11,261 nucleotides of DNA from Alphaproteobacteria bacterium (GCA_018830415.1 JAHJSJ010000196.1:1-11261), one strand, 5' to 3'; shown: positions 1 to 7,076, counted from the first letter of the stretch. Translations and numbers: made by a program. The notes: a model not told the origin generated them from the letters alone.

Positions 1-518
1 AGCCGCCCGCGCAGGGCCTCGGTCGCGGCGGCGTTTTGCTCGATCGCGGCACCGTGCTCAGCGAAACGTTGCGATGTGCCGCCACGGATCATCGCGGCGA
101 TCTGGCGATCATCGCTGTTGAAGCGCACTTCGCTGGCGACCAGGCCATCGCCATATTGCGCGGTCTTCACAATCACGGGCAGCCCGTTGATCAGCGCGCT
201 TTGATCGAAGGTCTTGTTGCCGATCCCCAAGAACCCGCCGCGAGTGCGGATTTCGGTTTCGGGATGAAGTGTCACGATGGTGTTGCTGCCGTCATCGGAG
301 GTGATCTGCAGGCGCTGGCCTTGCCTTGCGGAAATGATCCCGGTGATCCGGGGGCCTTCGTTCATTGCGGCCATGGGCGGCAGATTGCCGTAAACCGTGG
401 TCAGCACTTCGCTGCCGTCAGCTGGTTGCGTGGTTTGAGCGGAAAGGCTGGTTGCGGCGGTGGCGCCAAGCAGGGCGATGATCGCAAATGTGCGCGGGGC
501 ACGTATTTTGGTTGTCAC
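1..518 (-). CDS. OmpA-family periplasmic/outer-membrane protein, N-terminal part (runs off left edge)
   Basis: The frame is open from a GTG at 516-518 to the window edge, giving 172 codons with no stop. The first 27 residues form a signal peptide: basic start (TTKIRAPR), hydrophobic core (FAIIALLGATAAT) and a signal peptidase I site at LSA|QTT. Residues about 55-140 form a beta-rich domain (GIISARQGQRLQITS, then GGFLGIGN, then NGLPVIVKTAQYGDGLVAS), followed by an alanine/glutamate-rich stretch ending ATEALRGRL. From memory, this arrangement precedes the peptidoglycan-binding OmpA domain in sphingomonad OmpA-family proteins; that domain would lie outside the window, so the family call is partly inference. 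The GTG is preferred because an AGGAG lies 10 bases upstream and the signal peptide begins here. No ATG or TTG lies in frame just upstream. The gene follows the DUF885 gene after 192 bases. Expected role: envelope anchoring or stability. Confidence 0.72.
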   Translation of the reverse strand, partial: MTTKIRAPRTFAIIALLGATAATSLSAQTTQPADGSEVLTTVYGNLPPMAAMNEGPRITGIISARQGQRLQITSDDGSNTIVTLHPETEIRTRGGFLGIGNKTFDQSALINGLPVIVKTAQYGDGLVASEVRFNSDDRQIAAMIRGGTSQRFAEHGAAIEQNAAATEALRGR

Positions 519-528
519 GGCGGGGTTG

Positions 529-533
529 CTCCT
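529..533 (-). promoter_or_regulatory. Ribosome binding site for the OmpA-family gene (GTG start)
   Basis: The minus strand reads AGGAG here, 10 bases before the GTG at 516-518. It decides the start of a gene that has no ATG start. The spacing is slightly long but usable. Confidence 0.6.
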
Positions 534-540
534 GTGGTTT

Positions 541-567
541 GGGCTGGCGATCCCTTTGGGTCAGCCC
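541..567 (-). other. Stem-loop in the leader of the OmpA-family gene
   Basis: GGGCTG (541-546) pairs with CAGCCC (562-567), and an inner CCC-TTT-GGG can form a second short stem in the loop. The structure ends 8 bases upstream of the AGGAG ribosome binding site and 23 bases before the GTG. No T-run follows, so it is not an intrinsic terminator. If the transcript starts upstream, the hairpin sits in the 5' leader and could affect mRNA stability or translation, which is inference. Confidence 0.4.
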
Positions 568-631
568 TTATGGTGAACATGCGCCCGCGCTCCGTGTTCA
601 GCAATACCTTGCTGCCAGATGAACGACTTTA

Positions 632-662
632 CCCCGGTTGCCACAGGAGCGGGCAACAGGGG
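632..662. other. Imperfect 11-bp inverted repeat between DUF885 gene and OmpA-family gene
   Basis: CCCCGGTTGCC (632-642) and GGCAACAGGGG (652-662) pair over 11 positions with one mismatch around a 9-base loop. It lies about 50 bases beyond the DUF885 stop codon. It may act as a 3'-end stabilising or terminating structure for that gene, but no T-run follows on either strand, so Rho-independent termination is not supported. Confidence 0.4.
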
Positions 663-710
663 CAAGTTACGCGATGAGTTGAGCGGCAGAGCCGCAACGG
701 CTTGGGTGAA

Positions 711-2531
711 TTACCGGCTCGCTTGGCCTTCGATCCACCGGTCAATCTTGGTTTCGAGCACCGCCAGCGGCAGTCCGCCGGTGTTCAGAACCTGCTCGTG
801 AAACGCCTTGATATCGAACCGCGCGCCCAGCCGGGTTTCGGCCCGTTTGCGCAGCTCCTGGATCTTGAGCGCGCCGATCTTGTAGGCCAGCGCCTGGCTG
901 GGGATAGCGATATAGCGTTCGACTTCGGCAACGACTTCGGTGTTGGTCATGCCCGAATTCTGCATCATGAAATCAATCGCCTGCTCACGGCTCCAGCCCT
1001 TGGCGTGGATGCCGGTATCGACCACCAGCCGCATTGCGCGCAGTTGTTCGTCCTGCAGCGTGCCGTAGCGGTTCCACGGATCTTCGTAAAAACCCATCTC
1101 GTAACCGAGCGTTTCGGCATAGAGCGCCCAGCCTTCGACATAGGCGGTCGTGCCGCCGAACCGCATGAAGGCAGGCAGGTCTTCATTTTCCTGCGCCAGG
1201 CTGATCTGGAAGTGGTGCCCCGGTGCGCCTTCGTGCAGATAAAGCGTGACATTGCCGGTCGTCAGCCGGCTGGGCAGGTCATAGGCGTTGAAATAGAACA
1301 CCCCAGCGCGTTCCCCATCGGGCGAGCCTGACTGGTAGGAACCGCCTGCCTGAAACTGCTCAATCGAAGGGTCATAGGGTTCGATCTTCAACGCCGACTT
1401 GGGCAGCAGCGAGAAATAATCGCCGATCTTTTCGTCTACCGCCCGCCCGATGTCATAATAGGATTCGGTCAGCGCTTCACGGCTTTCGGGGTGGAAACGC
1501 GTATCGTTGCGGACATGATCGAAAAATTCGTTGAGCGTGCCGACAAAGCCGACCTCGGCCTTGATCTGTTCCAGACCCGATTTGATCCGCGCGACTTCTG
1601 ACAGGCCAAGCTGGTGGATCGTTTCGGGATCAAGCGGCAGCGTGGTCGAATTCTGCACCAGCAAAGCGTAAAGCTGCGCCCCGCCTTTCATCTGAGACAG
1701 GCCCACGCTGTCGCGCGCAGCGGGCAGGTATTCATCGCGCAGGAAATCGCGCAGGCGGGTGTTGGCGGCGTAGATTTCGCGGGTTTTGGCTTCGTATGCG
1801 GCAACAAGGCGCGCCTTGTCCACGTCTGTGAACCCTTCCGGGAATGTCTTGGTCGGTGCCATGAATGGCGAATCCGCCAGCGGGGTGTTGATCTGCGTAT
1901 CAAGCTGGGTGACGGTGATGCCGATGGTCAGCTTCGTCTCCAGCACGCCGCTTTCCATCCCTTCGCGGGACCGCCCGATCGCACGGTCGATGAAGGCGAT
2001 GTAGTCATTGTGGCGCGACAGGTTGTCTTCGTAATTCGCCAGCGTCTTGAACGGGGCGACCCCCTTGCCGCCAGCGAAGGTGGGGTAGAAAGTGTGGAGC
2101 CCGAAGAAGTGGTTGACCGGACGCACCTCGGTCAGGGCGCGCATTTCGTCACTCACGCCCGCCAGCGCGCGTTCCTGCGTGTATTGGAACACGTCATAGG
2201 CAAGCGCATCGGTTTCAGACAGTTGCGCGCGGTCGATCTGCGCCAGCAGCGCGAGGTTCAATTTGATATCGGTGCGGCTGGCCAGAAAGCTGGAATCCGT
2301 CAGCAAGTCGCCCAGCCGGTCAACGCCTTCATCCTCGCCGCGAAACAGGCGACCCAGCGGATTGAGCGCGAGTTCGCGTGCGTCGGCATCCTCGAACAAT
2401 GCGAACAGCTTGTCATGCTCGCTCTGCGCGGCTGCGGTCGCTGCCGCAGGATCGGCCGCGGTTTGCGCGAGTGCCGGTGTGGCGGCCAGCAGCACTGCGG
2501 TGGAAGCGGCAAGAGCAAGGCGAAATTTCAT
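711..2531 (-). CDS. Exported DUF885-family (metallopeptidase-like) protein
   Basis: A protein of 606 residues. It begins with a signal peptide (KFRLALAASTAVLLAATPALA|QT), so it is probably periplasmic or surface-exposed. The C-terminal half carries the DUF885 hallmarks: LHEGAPGHHFQ with H433, E434, H439 and H440, and YVEGWALYAE about 30 residues on with E466. This resembles the zinc-binding arrangement of gluzincin peptidases (HExxH-like plus a downstream Glu). The tail (SQALAYKIGALKIQELR, then GGLPLAVLETKIDRWI) also fits the family, as does the length. Peptidase activity is inferred from the family; the substrate is unknown. The frame extends five codons upstream to a TTG, but the ATG at 2529-2531 is preferred because the signal peptide starts there and a GGGGG (2540-2544) lies 8 bases upstream. 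It lies 104 bases downstream of the carotenoid oxygenase gene on the same strand, so shared transcription is possible. Confidence 0.9.
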   Translation of the reverse strand: MKFRLALAASTAVLLAATPALAQTAADPAAATAAAQSEHDKLFALFEDADARELALNPLGRLFRGEDEGVDRLGDLLTDSSFLASRTDIKLNLALLAQIDRAQLSETDALAYDVFQYTQERALAGVSDEMRALTEVRPVNHFFGLHTFYPTFAGGKGVAPFKTLANYEDNLSRHNDYIAFIDRAIGRSREGMESGVLETKLTIGITVTQLDTQINTPLADSPFMAPTKTFPEGFTDVDKARLVAAYEAKTREIYAANTRLRDFLRDEYLPAARDSVGLSQMKGGAQLYALLVQNSTTLPLDPETIHQLGLSEVARIKSGLEQIKAEVGFVGTLNEFFDHVRNDTRFHPESREALTESYYDIGRAVDEKIGDYFSLLPKSALKIEPYDPSIEQFQAGGSYQSGSPDGERAGVFYFNAYDLPSRLTTGNVTLYLHEGAPGHHFQISLAQENEDLPAFMRFGGTTAYVEGWALYAETLGYEMGFYEDPWNRYGTLQDEQLRAMRLVVDTGIHAKGWSREQAIDFMMQNSGMTNTEVVAEVERYIAIPSQALAYKIGALKIQELRKRAETRLGARFDIKAFHEQVLNTGGLPLAVLETKIDRWIEGQASR

Positions 2532-2600
2532 GGAAGAAGCCCCCAAAGGTCAAAGTTCAGTGGGGCCGCGCTAGAATGCGGGATCAATCGAGGCAAGCAC

Positions 2601-2622
2601 GCCTGCGACCAGCGACGCAGGC
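2601..2622 (-). other. Stem-loop just downstream of the carotenoid oxygenase gene
   Basis: GCCTGCG (2601-2607) and CGCAGGC (2616-2622) form a perfect 7-bp stem with an 8-base loop, 13 bases after the oxygenase stop codon. No T-run follows on the minus strand, so it is at best a weak or Rho-assisted terminator or a 3'-end protector. It lies in the 104-base gap before the DUF885 gene. Confidence 0.4.
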
Positions 2623-2635
2623 GCTTCGACCGGTG

Positions 2636-4171
2636 TCATGATGCGATGGTAAGACGCTCCGCATGAAACGCCGCATCGGCTCGCAATTGGTCATGTTCAA
2701 CCCACACCGAATGGGTGCCCGAACAAATCTTGTGCGGCAGCGCCAGACGGCAGATCGGGCCTTTGGTGATGTCGCTCGCATCCATGATCGCACATTCGGA
2801 GGTGCCAGTGTTCTCGTCGATCAGGAAGGTGACCAGATAGCCGTCATCTTCGCGTTCTTGTTGGCCTACCGCTTCGCTACTTGAGGCCGGGGTCGCCCCC
2901 TTTTTCGGGATCATCGGGCTTTCGCTGGCGTAGACGCCTTCAGGCAGGCGATAGACCTGTTCTTGACCCGTTTCGGTATCGTGGCGGACATAGCCATTGA
3001 ACAGGAACCAGCCGGGCCGCGTCGTGGTTGACCAGACATAGCGGCTTTTGTGCATGGCATAGCGCGGATTGATCATTCCGAATTCGACGATCCGGTCGGT
3101 CAGGCGTTCTTCGCGTGTCTCGCCGGTTTTCAGGTTGAAGCGCCAGCGGTGCAGGCGGGACTGAAAGCTGTGCTCGTCCACATAGGCCATCATGTGGCTG
3201 TAACGGCCCATTTCCTCCAGCGGATCGGGCATCGGCCTGGCCTGGTGATAGCCTTCGAGGATGACCTCGTCGCCGTCTTCATAGGCGTTTGTCCAGTGCA
3301 GCACATAGGTCGGCGCGGCTTCGAACCAGCGGATATCTTGCGGTTGGCCATAACGCGGGATCAGCGCGAAGCGGGTGGGGATGCCTTCGTGCAGGCGCGC
3401 GGCATGGATATCGCGGCGCAGCAGGTCTTCGTCCCAGAACAGCGGCATATCGTTGAGGATCGACCAGTTCGGGGTGATCGCCATGTCATGCGGCAGGCGC
3501 GGGCCGGGCAGCGGGATCGGCACATAATGCACCAGTTGCCCGGAGCGGTCGACCACCCCGTAATGCATGAAAGGCGCGTATTTCGAATAGTTGAAGAACA
3601 TCAGCTCGCCGGTCGCCTCGTCCACCTTGGGATGGGCTGAAATCCCGTCGAGCGGCACCCACGGTGCCTTGCCCCGGTTGGCCAGCGTCGCGGGATCGAG
3701 CATCCATGCCTCCCCGCATTGATATAGCGTGGCATAGGCGATCCCGGCGTGGACGATAATATCGGTGCTGCCGGTGTCTTTCAGTCCGCCATGTGCGCCA
3801 AAACCGGGGCGTTTGGATGTGCCCGCCGGGTCCATCAACCCGCCCCACAATGATTGCCCGGCGATCTGCTCTGCCTCAAAGCAGTGGGTGCGCACGAAGC
3901 GGTTGCGGTAACTTGCCTTTCCGCCGGAGATATTGACCTGATGGATCATCGAATCGCCATCAAACGGGTGATGGCGGCCCAGCGGCTGATGCACCTGATT
4001 TTCGGTGTTGCGCAGGTAAATCCCGTCAATATCCGGCGGAATCGCGCCCGAAATCACCGGCAGTTGCGCCACGTCGACCTCTTCGTGCAGCGGCGTCCAC
4101 GGCCCTGTCAGATAGGGGTGGTTCGACGGTTCCAGCGACGTTTTTACCGGCGGGTGGCGCGTGATCTGCAT
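2636..4171 (-). CDS. Carotenoid oxygenase (RPE65/CCD/lignostilbene dioxygenase) family protein
   Basis: A 511-residue non-haem iron dioxygenase of the carotenoid cleavage family. All four expected iron-binding histidines are visible: H180 (GISAHPK), H228 (LPHDMAIT), H292 (VLHWTNAYEDGD) and H487 (SGTHSVW). Second-shell glutamates are probably E154 (QCGEAW), E363 (IVEFGMINPRY) and E417 (SESPM). Length matches the family. There is no signal peptide, so it is cytoplasmic. It uses O2 to split a double bond in a carotenoid, apocarotenoid or stilbene-like phenylpropanoid; sequence alone does not say which. The frame is open upstream to 4249, but the ATG at 4169-4171 is preferred because AGGGAG (4179-4184) lies 7 bases before it and the extra N-terminus would overlap the promoter. 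Residues about 426-440 look like an insertion. It is divergent from the universal stress gene and shares a control region with it. Confidence 0.9.
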   Translation of the reverse strand: MQITRHPPVKTSLEPSNHPYLTGPWTPLHEEVDVAQLPVISGAIPPDIDGIYLRNTENQVHQPLGRHHPFDGDSMIHQVNISGGKASYRNRFVRTHCFEAEQIAGQSLWGGLMDPAGTSKRPGFGAHGGLKDTGSTDIIVHAGIAYATLYQCGEAWMLDPATLANRGKAPWVPLDGISAHPKVDEATGELMFFNYSKYAPFMHYGVVDRSGQLVHYVPIPLPGPRLPHDMAITPNWSILNDMPLFWDEDLLRRDIHAARLHEGIPTRFALIPRYGQPQDIRWFEAAPTYVLHWTNAYEDGDEVILEGYHQARPMPDPLEEMGRYSHMMAYVDEHSFQSRLHRWRFNLKTGETREERLTDRIVEFGMINPRYAMHKSRYVWSTTTRPGWFLFNGYVRHDTETGQEQVYRLPEGVYASESPMIPKKGATPASSSEAVGQQEREDDGYLVTFLIDENTGTSECAIMDASDITKGPICRLALPHKICSGTHSVWVEHDQLRADAAFHAERLTIAS

Positions 4172-4224
4172 GGCAATTCTCCCTATGCCAAGACTAACGA
4201 TGGGCGGTGCGCTGGCAAGCTGGT

Positions 4225-4230
4225 ATGATA
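4225..4230 (-). promoter_or_regulatory. Candidate -10 hexamer for the carotenoid oxygenase gene
   Basis: The minus strand reads TATCAT, five of six matches to TATAAT, about 54 bases before the ATG. No good -35 hexamer lies 16-18 bases upstream. The FNR-type palindrome is centred 31 bases from the centre of this hexamer, close to the 32 expected for class II activation, so an activator may replace the -35 contact. Inferred, not measured. Confidence 0.4.
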
Positions 4231-4251
4231 CATTTTCATGCTGCCCCAAAT

Positions 4252-4265
4252 TTGATTCCGATCAA
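4252..4265. promoter_or_regulatory. FNR/FixK-type operator
   Basis: The sequence TTGAT-TCCG-ATCAA is an exact match to the FNR/FixK/Anr consensus (TTGAT-N4-ATCAA). It lies in the 146-base gap between the divergent carotenoid oxygenase and universal stress genes. Its centre (4258.5) is 32 bases from the centre of a GATAGT hexamer on the plus strand, which would put it at -41.5 relative to a start near 4300. It is 31 bases from a TATCAT hexamer on the minus strand. Universal stress genes are common members of FNR/FixK regulons in alphaproteobacteria. Binding by a Crp/Fnr-family regulator is well supported by the motif; the effect on each gene is inference. Confidence 0.75.
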
Positions 4266-4287
4266 TGTCAGGAACGCGCATCGGGGC

Positions 4288-4293
4288 GATAGT
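4288..4293 (+). promoter_or_regulatory. Candidate -10 hexamer for the universal stress gene
   Basis: GATAGT matches TATAAT at four of six positions and lies 24 bases before the ATG. Placed with the FNR-type palindrome 32 bases upstream (centre to centre), it fits a class II FNR-dependent promoter lacking a -35 box, with a start near base 4300 and a short leader of about 18 bases containing the GGGAG ribosome binding site. Confidence 0.45.
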
Positions 4294-4317
4294 GAACGCA
4301 TCAGTGGGAGACACGCC

Positions 4318-5127
4318 ATGAAATCGATTTTGCTGCACATCGATCACGACAACGCGATGCAGGCGCGGTTGCAGGTGGCGCTCGATATCGCGCGGGCGAC
4401 CGATGCCCACATCACCTGTCTGCAAGCGGTCAGCTACGAAGTGTTCGCGCCCGGCGACTTCTACGGGTCGGCAATCGCGGCGGCGATGCCGGTAATCAAG
4501 GAAAACGCCGAAAAGCTGAGAAAGCAAATTGAGGCGGAGCTCGAAAATGAAGGCGTGGCGTGGGATTGGCGGTTCCTTTACGGCATTGCCCAGCACCGCT
4601 TGCTTGAACATTCGCCGCTGGCCGATCTGGTGATTGTCGGCCCGTCCGATGGCGGTGATCATGGCCCTTCGGCATTGATCGGAGACTTGGTGCTCAAGGC
4701 ATCCTTACCAGTATTGGTGGTTCCCGAAGGCACCAAAAGCTTCGATGTGACCGCGCCTATGCTGGTCGCGTGGAACGGTTCGTCCGAAGCCTGCCACGCG
4801 CTGCGTGCGGCGGTGCCGCTGCTTGCCTGTTCGTCCAAAGTAACGCTCGCCAGCGTTGCCGAACCTTCGGAAAAGACGCGGTTTGATTTCCCATCCACGG
4901 AAGGCGCAAAATATCTCAGCCGCCACGGGATTGATTGCGAGATCGTGGAAATCCCGCGCGGGGACGCAAAGATTTCCGACACGCTGTTTTCGGCAGCGCA
5001 ATTGCGCGAATGCGGGCTGATGGTGATGGGCGCCTATGGCCATTCGCGACTGGCCGAAATGCTGCTGGGCGGGGTGACGCGGCAGATGATCAGCGAACCG
5101 CAAATGCCGATTTTGTTGGCGCATTGA
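4318..5127 (+). CDS. Tandem-domain universal stress protein (UspA family)
   Basis: A 269-residue soluble protein made of two Usp folds (about 1-140 and 145-269), each starting with a hydrophobic beta strand (KSILLHID; PMLVAWNG). The second half carries an ATP-binding-type loop, G238-AY-G241-(9)-G251-G252-VT, as in nucleotide-binding Usp proteins. The equivalent loop of the first half (IVGPSDGGDHGPSALIGD) is degenerate, so only one nucleotide site is likely. Such proteins help survival under oxygen limitation, starvation or other stress; the exact role here is unknown. The frame is open 37 codons upstream, but the ATG at 4318 is chosen because GGGAG (4306-4310) lies 7 bases before it and the Usp fold begins at residue 2. 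An FNR-type site upstream suggests induction at low oxygen. It converges with tesB. Confidence 0.92.
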   Translation: MKSILLHIDHDNAMQARLQVALDIARATDAHITCLQAVSYEVFAPGDFYGSAIAAAMPVIKENAEKLRKQIEAELENEGVAWDWRFLYGIAQHRLLEHSPLADLVIVGPSDGGDHGPSALIGDLVLKASLPVLVVPEGTKSFDVTAPMLVAWNGSSEACHALRAAVPLLACSSKVTLASVAEPSEKTRFDFPSTEGAKYLSRHGIDCEIVEIPRGDAKISDTLFSAAQLRECGLMVMGAYGHSRLAEMLLGGVTRQMISEPQMPILLAH

Positions 5128-5134
5128 TGTTTTC

Positions 5135-5154
5135 CGCCCGCCCTCCGGCGGGCG
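5135..5154. other. Perfect 8-bp stem-loop after the universal stress gene
   Basis: CGCCCGCC (5135-5142) and GGCGGGCG (5147-5154) form a perfect GC stem with a four-base loop, starting 8 bases after the universal stress stop codon. The 3' flank on each strand is A-rich (AAA on plus, GGAAAA on minus) instead of T-rich, so a classical intrinsic terminator is not met. Its position between convergent genes still suggests a bidirectional 3'-end structure. Confidence 0.5.
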
Positions 5155-5230
5155 AAATCCTCGCTCACGCGACCTGAAGGTCGCATCGCTGCGGGCGCGC
5201 GGTCGCGCTTGCGGCGCTGCGCGCCGATAT
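5155..5230. repeat. GC-rich nested palindromes, probable intergenic repeat
   Basis: After the first stem come GCGACC-TGAA-GGTCGC (5169-5184) and a wider pair GGCGCGC (5194-5200) with GCGCGCC (5219-5225). Together they fill almost the whole gap between the convergent universal stress gene and tesB. The style resembles REP-like intergenic elements found in sphingomonads. Only one copy is present in the window, so calling it a repeat rests on general knowledge. Confidence 0.4.
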
Positions 5231-5239
5231 GCTTCCAAG

Positions 5240-6163
5240 CTAGCGGGCGACCCTTTTGCGCATCATGCCTTCCTGCGCGACGCTGGCCACCAACTCGCCC
5301 GCAAGGTTGAAGATCCGCCCGCGATTGAACCCGCGCCCGCCGCCCGACCACGGCGCGTCGGTGGCGTAGAGCAGCCATTCATCCGCGCGCGCATCGCGGT
5401 GAAACCAGATCGCATGGTCAAGGCTCGCGCCGACCAGTTCGCCCCGCATCCAGCTTAGCCCATGTGGCAATGCGCTGGTGCCGAGCAGGGTGTAATCGCT
5501 GGCATAGGTGATGATTGCGCGGTGCAGGTCGGGCGTGTCAACGGCCCCGGCAATCGGCGCGGCGACCCGGAACCAGCTGTGGGCGCGCGGCGCGCGTGGT
5601 TCGCTGCTCATCCAGTGGAGGCGATCAATCGTCCGCATTTCGATGGCACGCGGGCGCAGCATCAGGCGGCGCTGAACCTCGTTCAGCTTGTCACCCCAGC
5701 TTTCCGCGATTTCGCGGCGCATTTCGATGTCGGGGCGCAGATCATCGGGCCGGGCGACATCGGGCATCGGCGAATCGATGTGCTCCAACCCGTCTTCGGG
5801 CAGTTGGAAACTGGCGGTGAGGTTGAGGATCGGCGACGAGGTGCCGTCATCGTTCTGCTGCGATGCCACCACCCGGCGATTGGCAAAGCTGCGCCCGTCA
5901 AAATCGCGTTCGATCCGGTATTCGATCGGCGAACCCTCGCGCCCGCCGCGCAGGAAATAGGCGTGCAGCGAATGCGCGCGCTTGCCGTCGGTCACGCTCG
6001 CCTGCGCCGCCTGCAACGCCTGTGCGAGCACTTGCCCGCCAAACACCCGGCCAATCCCATCGGTCTGCGGCGGCCCGGTGTAGATATCGGCAGCGCGCTG
6101 TTCGACGGTAAGCAGGCGGATCAGGTCAGCGACAAGGTCGGCGTTGGTTGGCGTGTCAGTCAT
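5240..6163 (-). CDS. tesB: Acyl-CoA thioesterase II
   Basis: A 307-residue double-hotdog thioesterase that hydrolyses medium- and long-chain acyl-CoA to free fatty acid and CoA in the cytoplasm. The N-terminal hotdog carries GRVFGGQVLAQALQAA and AHSLHAYFLRGG. The C-terminal hotdog carries the catalytic set: D223 (SDYTLLGTS), S247 in GASLDHAIWFHR where E. coli TesB has Thr, and Q297 (ASVAQEGMMR). Length is slightly above E. coli TesB (286). The ATG at 6161-6163 fits the normal family start; no clear Shine-Dalgarno precedes it, so translation may depend on coupling to the upstream JmjC gene, which ends 22 bases before. Last gene of a probable three-gene unit; it ends facing the universal stress gene. 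Confidence 0.95.
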   Translation of the reverse strand: MTDTPTNADLVADLIRLLTVEQRAADIYTGPPQTDGIGRVFGGQVLAQALQAAQASVTDGKRAHSLHAYFLRGGREGSPIEYRIERDFDGRSFANRRVVASQQNDDGTSSPILNLTASFQLPEDGLEHIDSPMPDVARPDDLRPDIEMRREIAESWGDKLNEVQRRLMLRPRAIEMRTIDRLHWMSSEPRAPRAHSWFRVAAPIAGAVDTPDLHRAIITYASDYTLLGTSALPHGLSWMRGELVGASLDHAIWFHRDARADEWLLYATDAPWSGGGRGFNRGRIFNLAGELVASVAQEGMMRKRVAR

Positions 6164-6185
6164 GGCAAGGGGCCATGCTGCGGGC

Positions 6186-7076
6186 TTACGTGCCGGTCAA
6201 CCCCAGCTTGCGCATGATCCGGAACGTATAGGCGCGGGCATAGTTTTGCTGCGGCCAGCGGCCCGGCGCTTGCGGGGAAAACCCGCGCGCGCGCAGCATC
6301 GCGTTGAGGATGCGCGCGTCGCTTTCGCGGTAACTCCATTCGCTGCGCCAGGTGATCGACAGCGAGACTGACGGGGCGGGGCCGTTCTTGACGAAATGCG
6401 GGGCCATCACCGGCACGAACAGCGCATCGCCGGGGCTGAGCGGGAATTCGCGCCCGTGGCCAAGAAAGCTGTCATCCCACCGCAATTCACGCGGGCCGCC
6501 TGCGTGATAGGTTTCGTGCGCTTCATCCGGCACGAACCGCGTGTCACCCGCCGGGAACTGCGTCATCACCTTGCTTCCCCGGATTTGCAGCAGGATGTTG
6601 TGTTCCGGATCAAAGTGATAGGGCGTGACCGAATTGGGGCTGGAGACGAAAATGAACCCCTGCGGGGTCAGCATCGCGCCGGTTGCCGCCTCGATTTCGG
6701 GGCGGATTTCGTCGAGCAGGCCGATCAGCAGGTCGCGGTAGGTGGGCACCTGTTCGATGTTCTTGAGCACCGCCCAGCTTTCCGCCTCGGCCACGCGGCG
6801 GATGGTTTCCGCAATCGTCAGGCCGTTGGAACCCGGCTTGCCATCGACGCCAATCGGCAGGTCGCCGCGATTATATTCAACCGATGTGATCGGCAGACGC
6901 TCGGCCAGCTGTGCCAGCGCCTCGATTTCCAGCAGCGGGTGGGCGGTGAGCGCGTGGCGCAGGATATGCGGCGTTTCGGGATAATGCGCAGCGAACCGCT
7001 GGCGCGCGACGTTGTCAAATACCGGGGCGTCGTCGGTTTTTGGGGCGCTGTCAGCGAAGTGGGCAGGGGCGTTCAT
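6186..7076 (-). CDS. JmjC/cupin-8 domain protein, putative Fe(II)/2-oxoglutarate oxygenase
   Basis: A 296-residue cytoplasmic protein with a JmjC-type double-stranded beta helix at about residues 130-245. The iron facial triad is visible: H154 and D156 in TPYHFDPEHN, and H227 in MAPHFVKNG. K169 (IRGSKVM) lies 15 residues after the first histidine, the same spacing as the 2-oxoglutarate-binding lysine in FIH (H199/K214), so the protein looks catalytically intact. The expected reaction is 2-oxoglutarate- and O2-dependent hydroxylation of a protein, peptide or small molecule; the substrate cannot be read from sequence. Its ATG overlaps the stop of the GNAT gene by ATGA, implying translational coupling and a shared pathway. 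The C-terminus (about 246-296) is helical and basic, with an arginine/tyrosine-rich stretch. Confidence 0.85.
   Translation of the reverse strand: MNAPAHFADSAPKTDDAPVFDNVARQRFAAHYPETPHILRHALTAHPLLEIEALAQLAERLPITSVEYNRGDLPIGVDGKPGSNGLTIAETIRRVAEAESWAVLKNIEQVPTYRDLLIGLLDEIRPEIEAATGAMLTPQGFIFVSSPNSVTPYHFDPEHNILLQIRGSKVMTQFPAGDTRFVPDEAHETYHAGGPRELRWDDSFLGHGREFPLSPGDALFVPVMAPHFVKNGPAPSVSLSITWRSEWSYRESDARILNAMLRARGFSPQAPGRWPQQNYARAYTFRIMRKLGLTGT

Noticed and set aside
36..677. 213-codon open frame on the plus strand
   Set aside because: It is antisense to the OmpA-family gene, whose signal peptide, ribosome binding site and domain order are convincing.
1614..2666. 350-codon open frame on the plus strand
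   Set aside because: It lies antisense to the DUF885 gene, has low-complexity Arg/Gln/His-rich composition and no recognisable family; it is a by-product of GC-rich codon use.
2889..2905. Terminator-like GGGG-TCG-CCCC followed by TTTTT on the plus strand
   Set aside because: The stem is only 4 bp, it lies inside the carotenoid oxygenase gene on the opposite strand, and no plus-strand gene precedes it.
4172..4249. Extended N-terminus of the carotenoid oxygenase
   Set aside because: It would place the coding sequence over the promoter region, whereas the ATG at 4169-4171 has a good AGGGAG 7 bases upstream.
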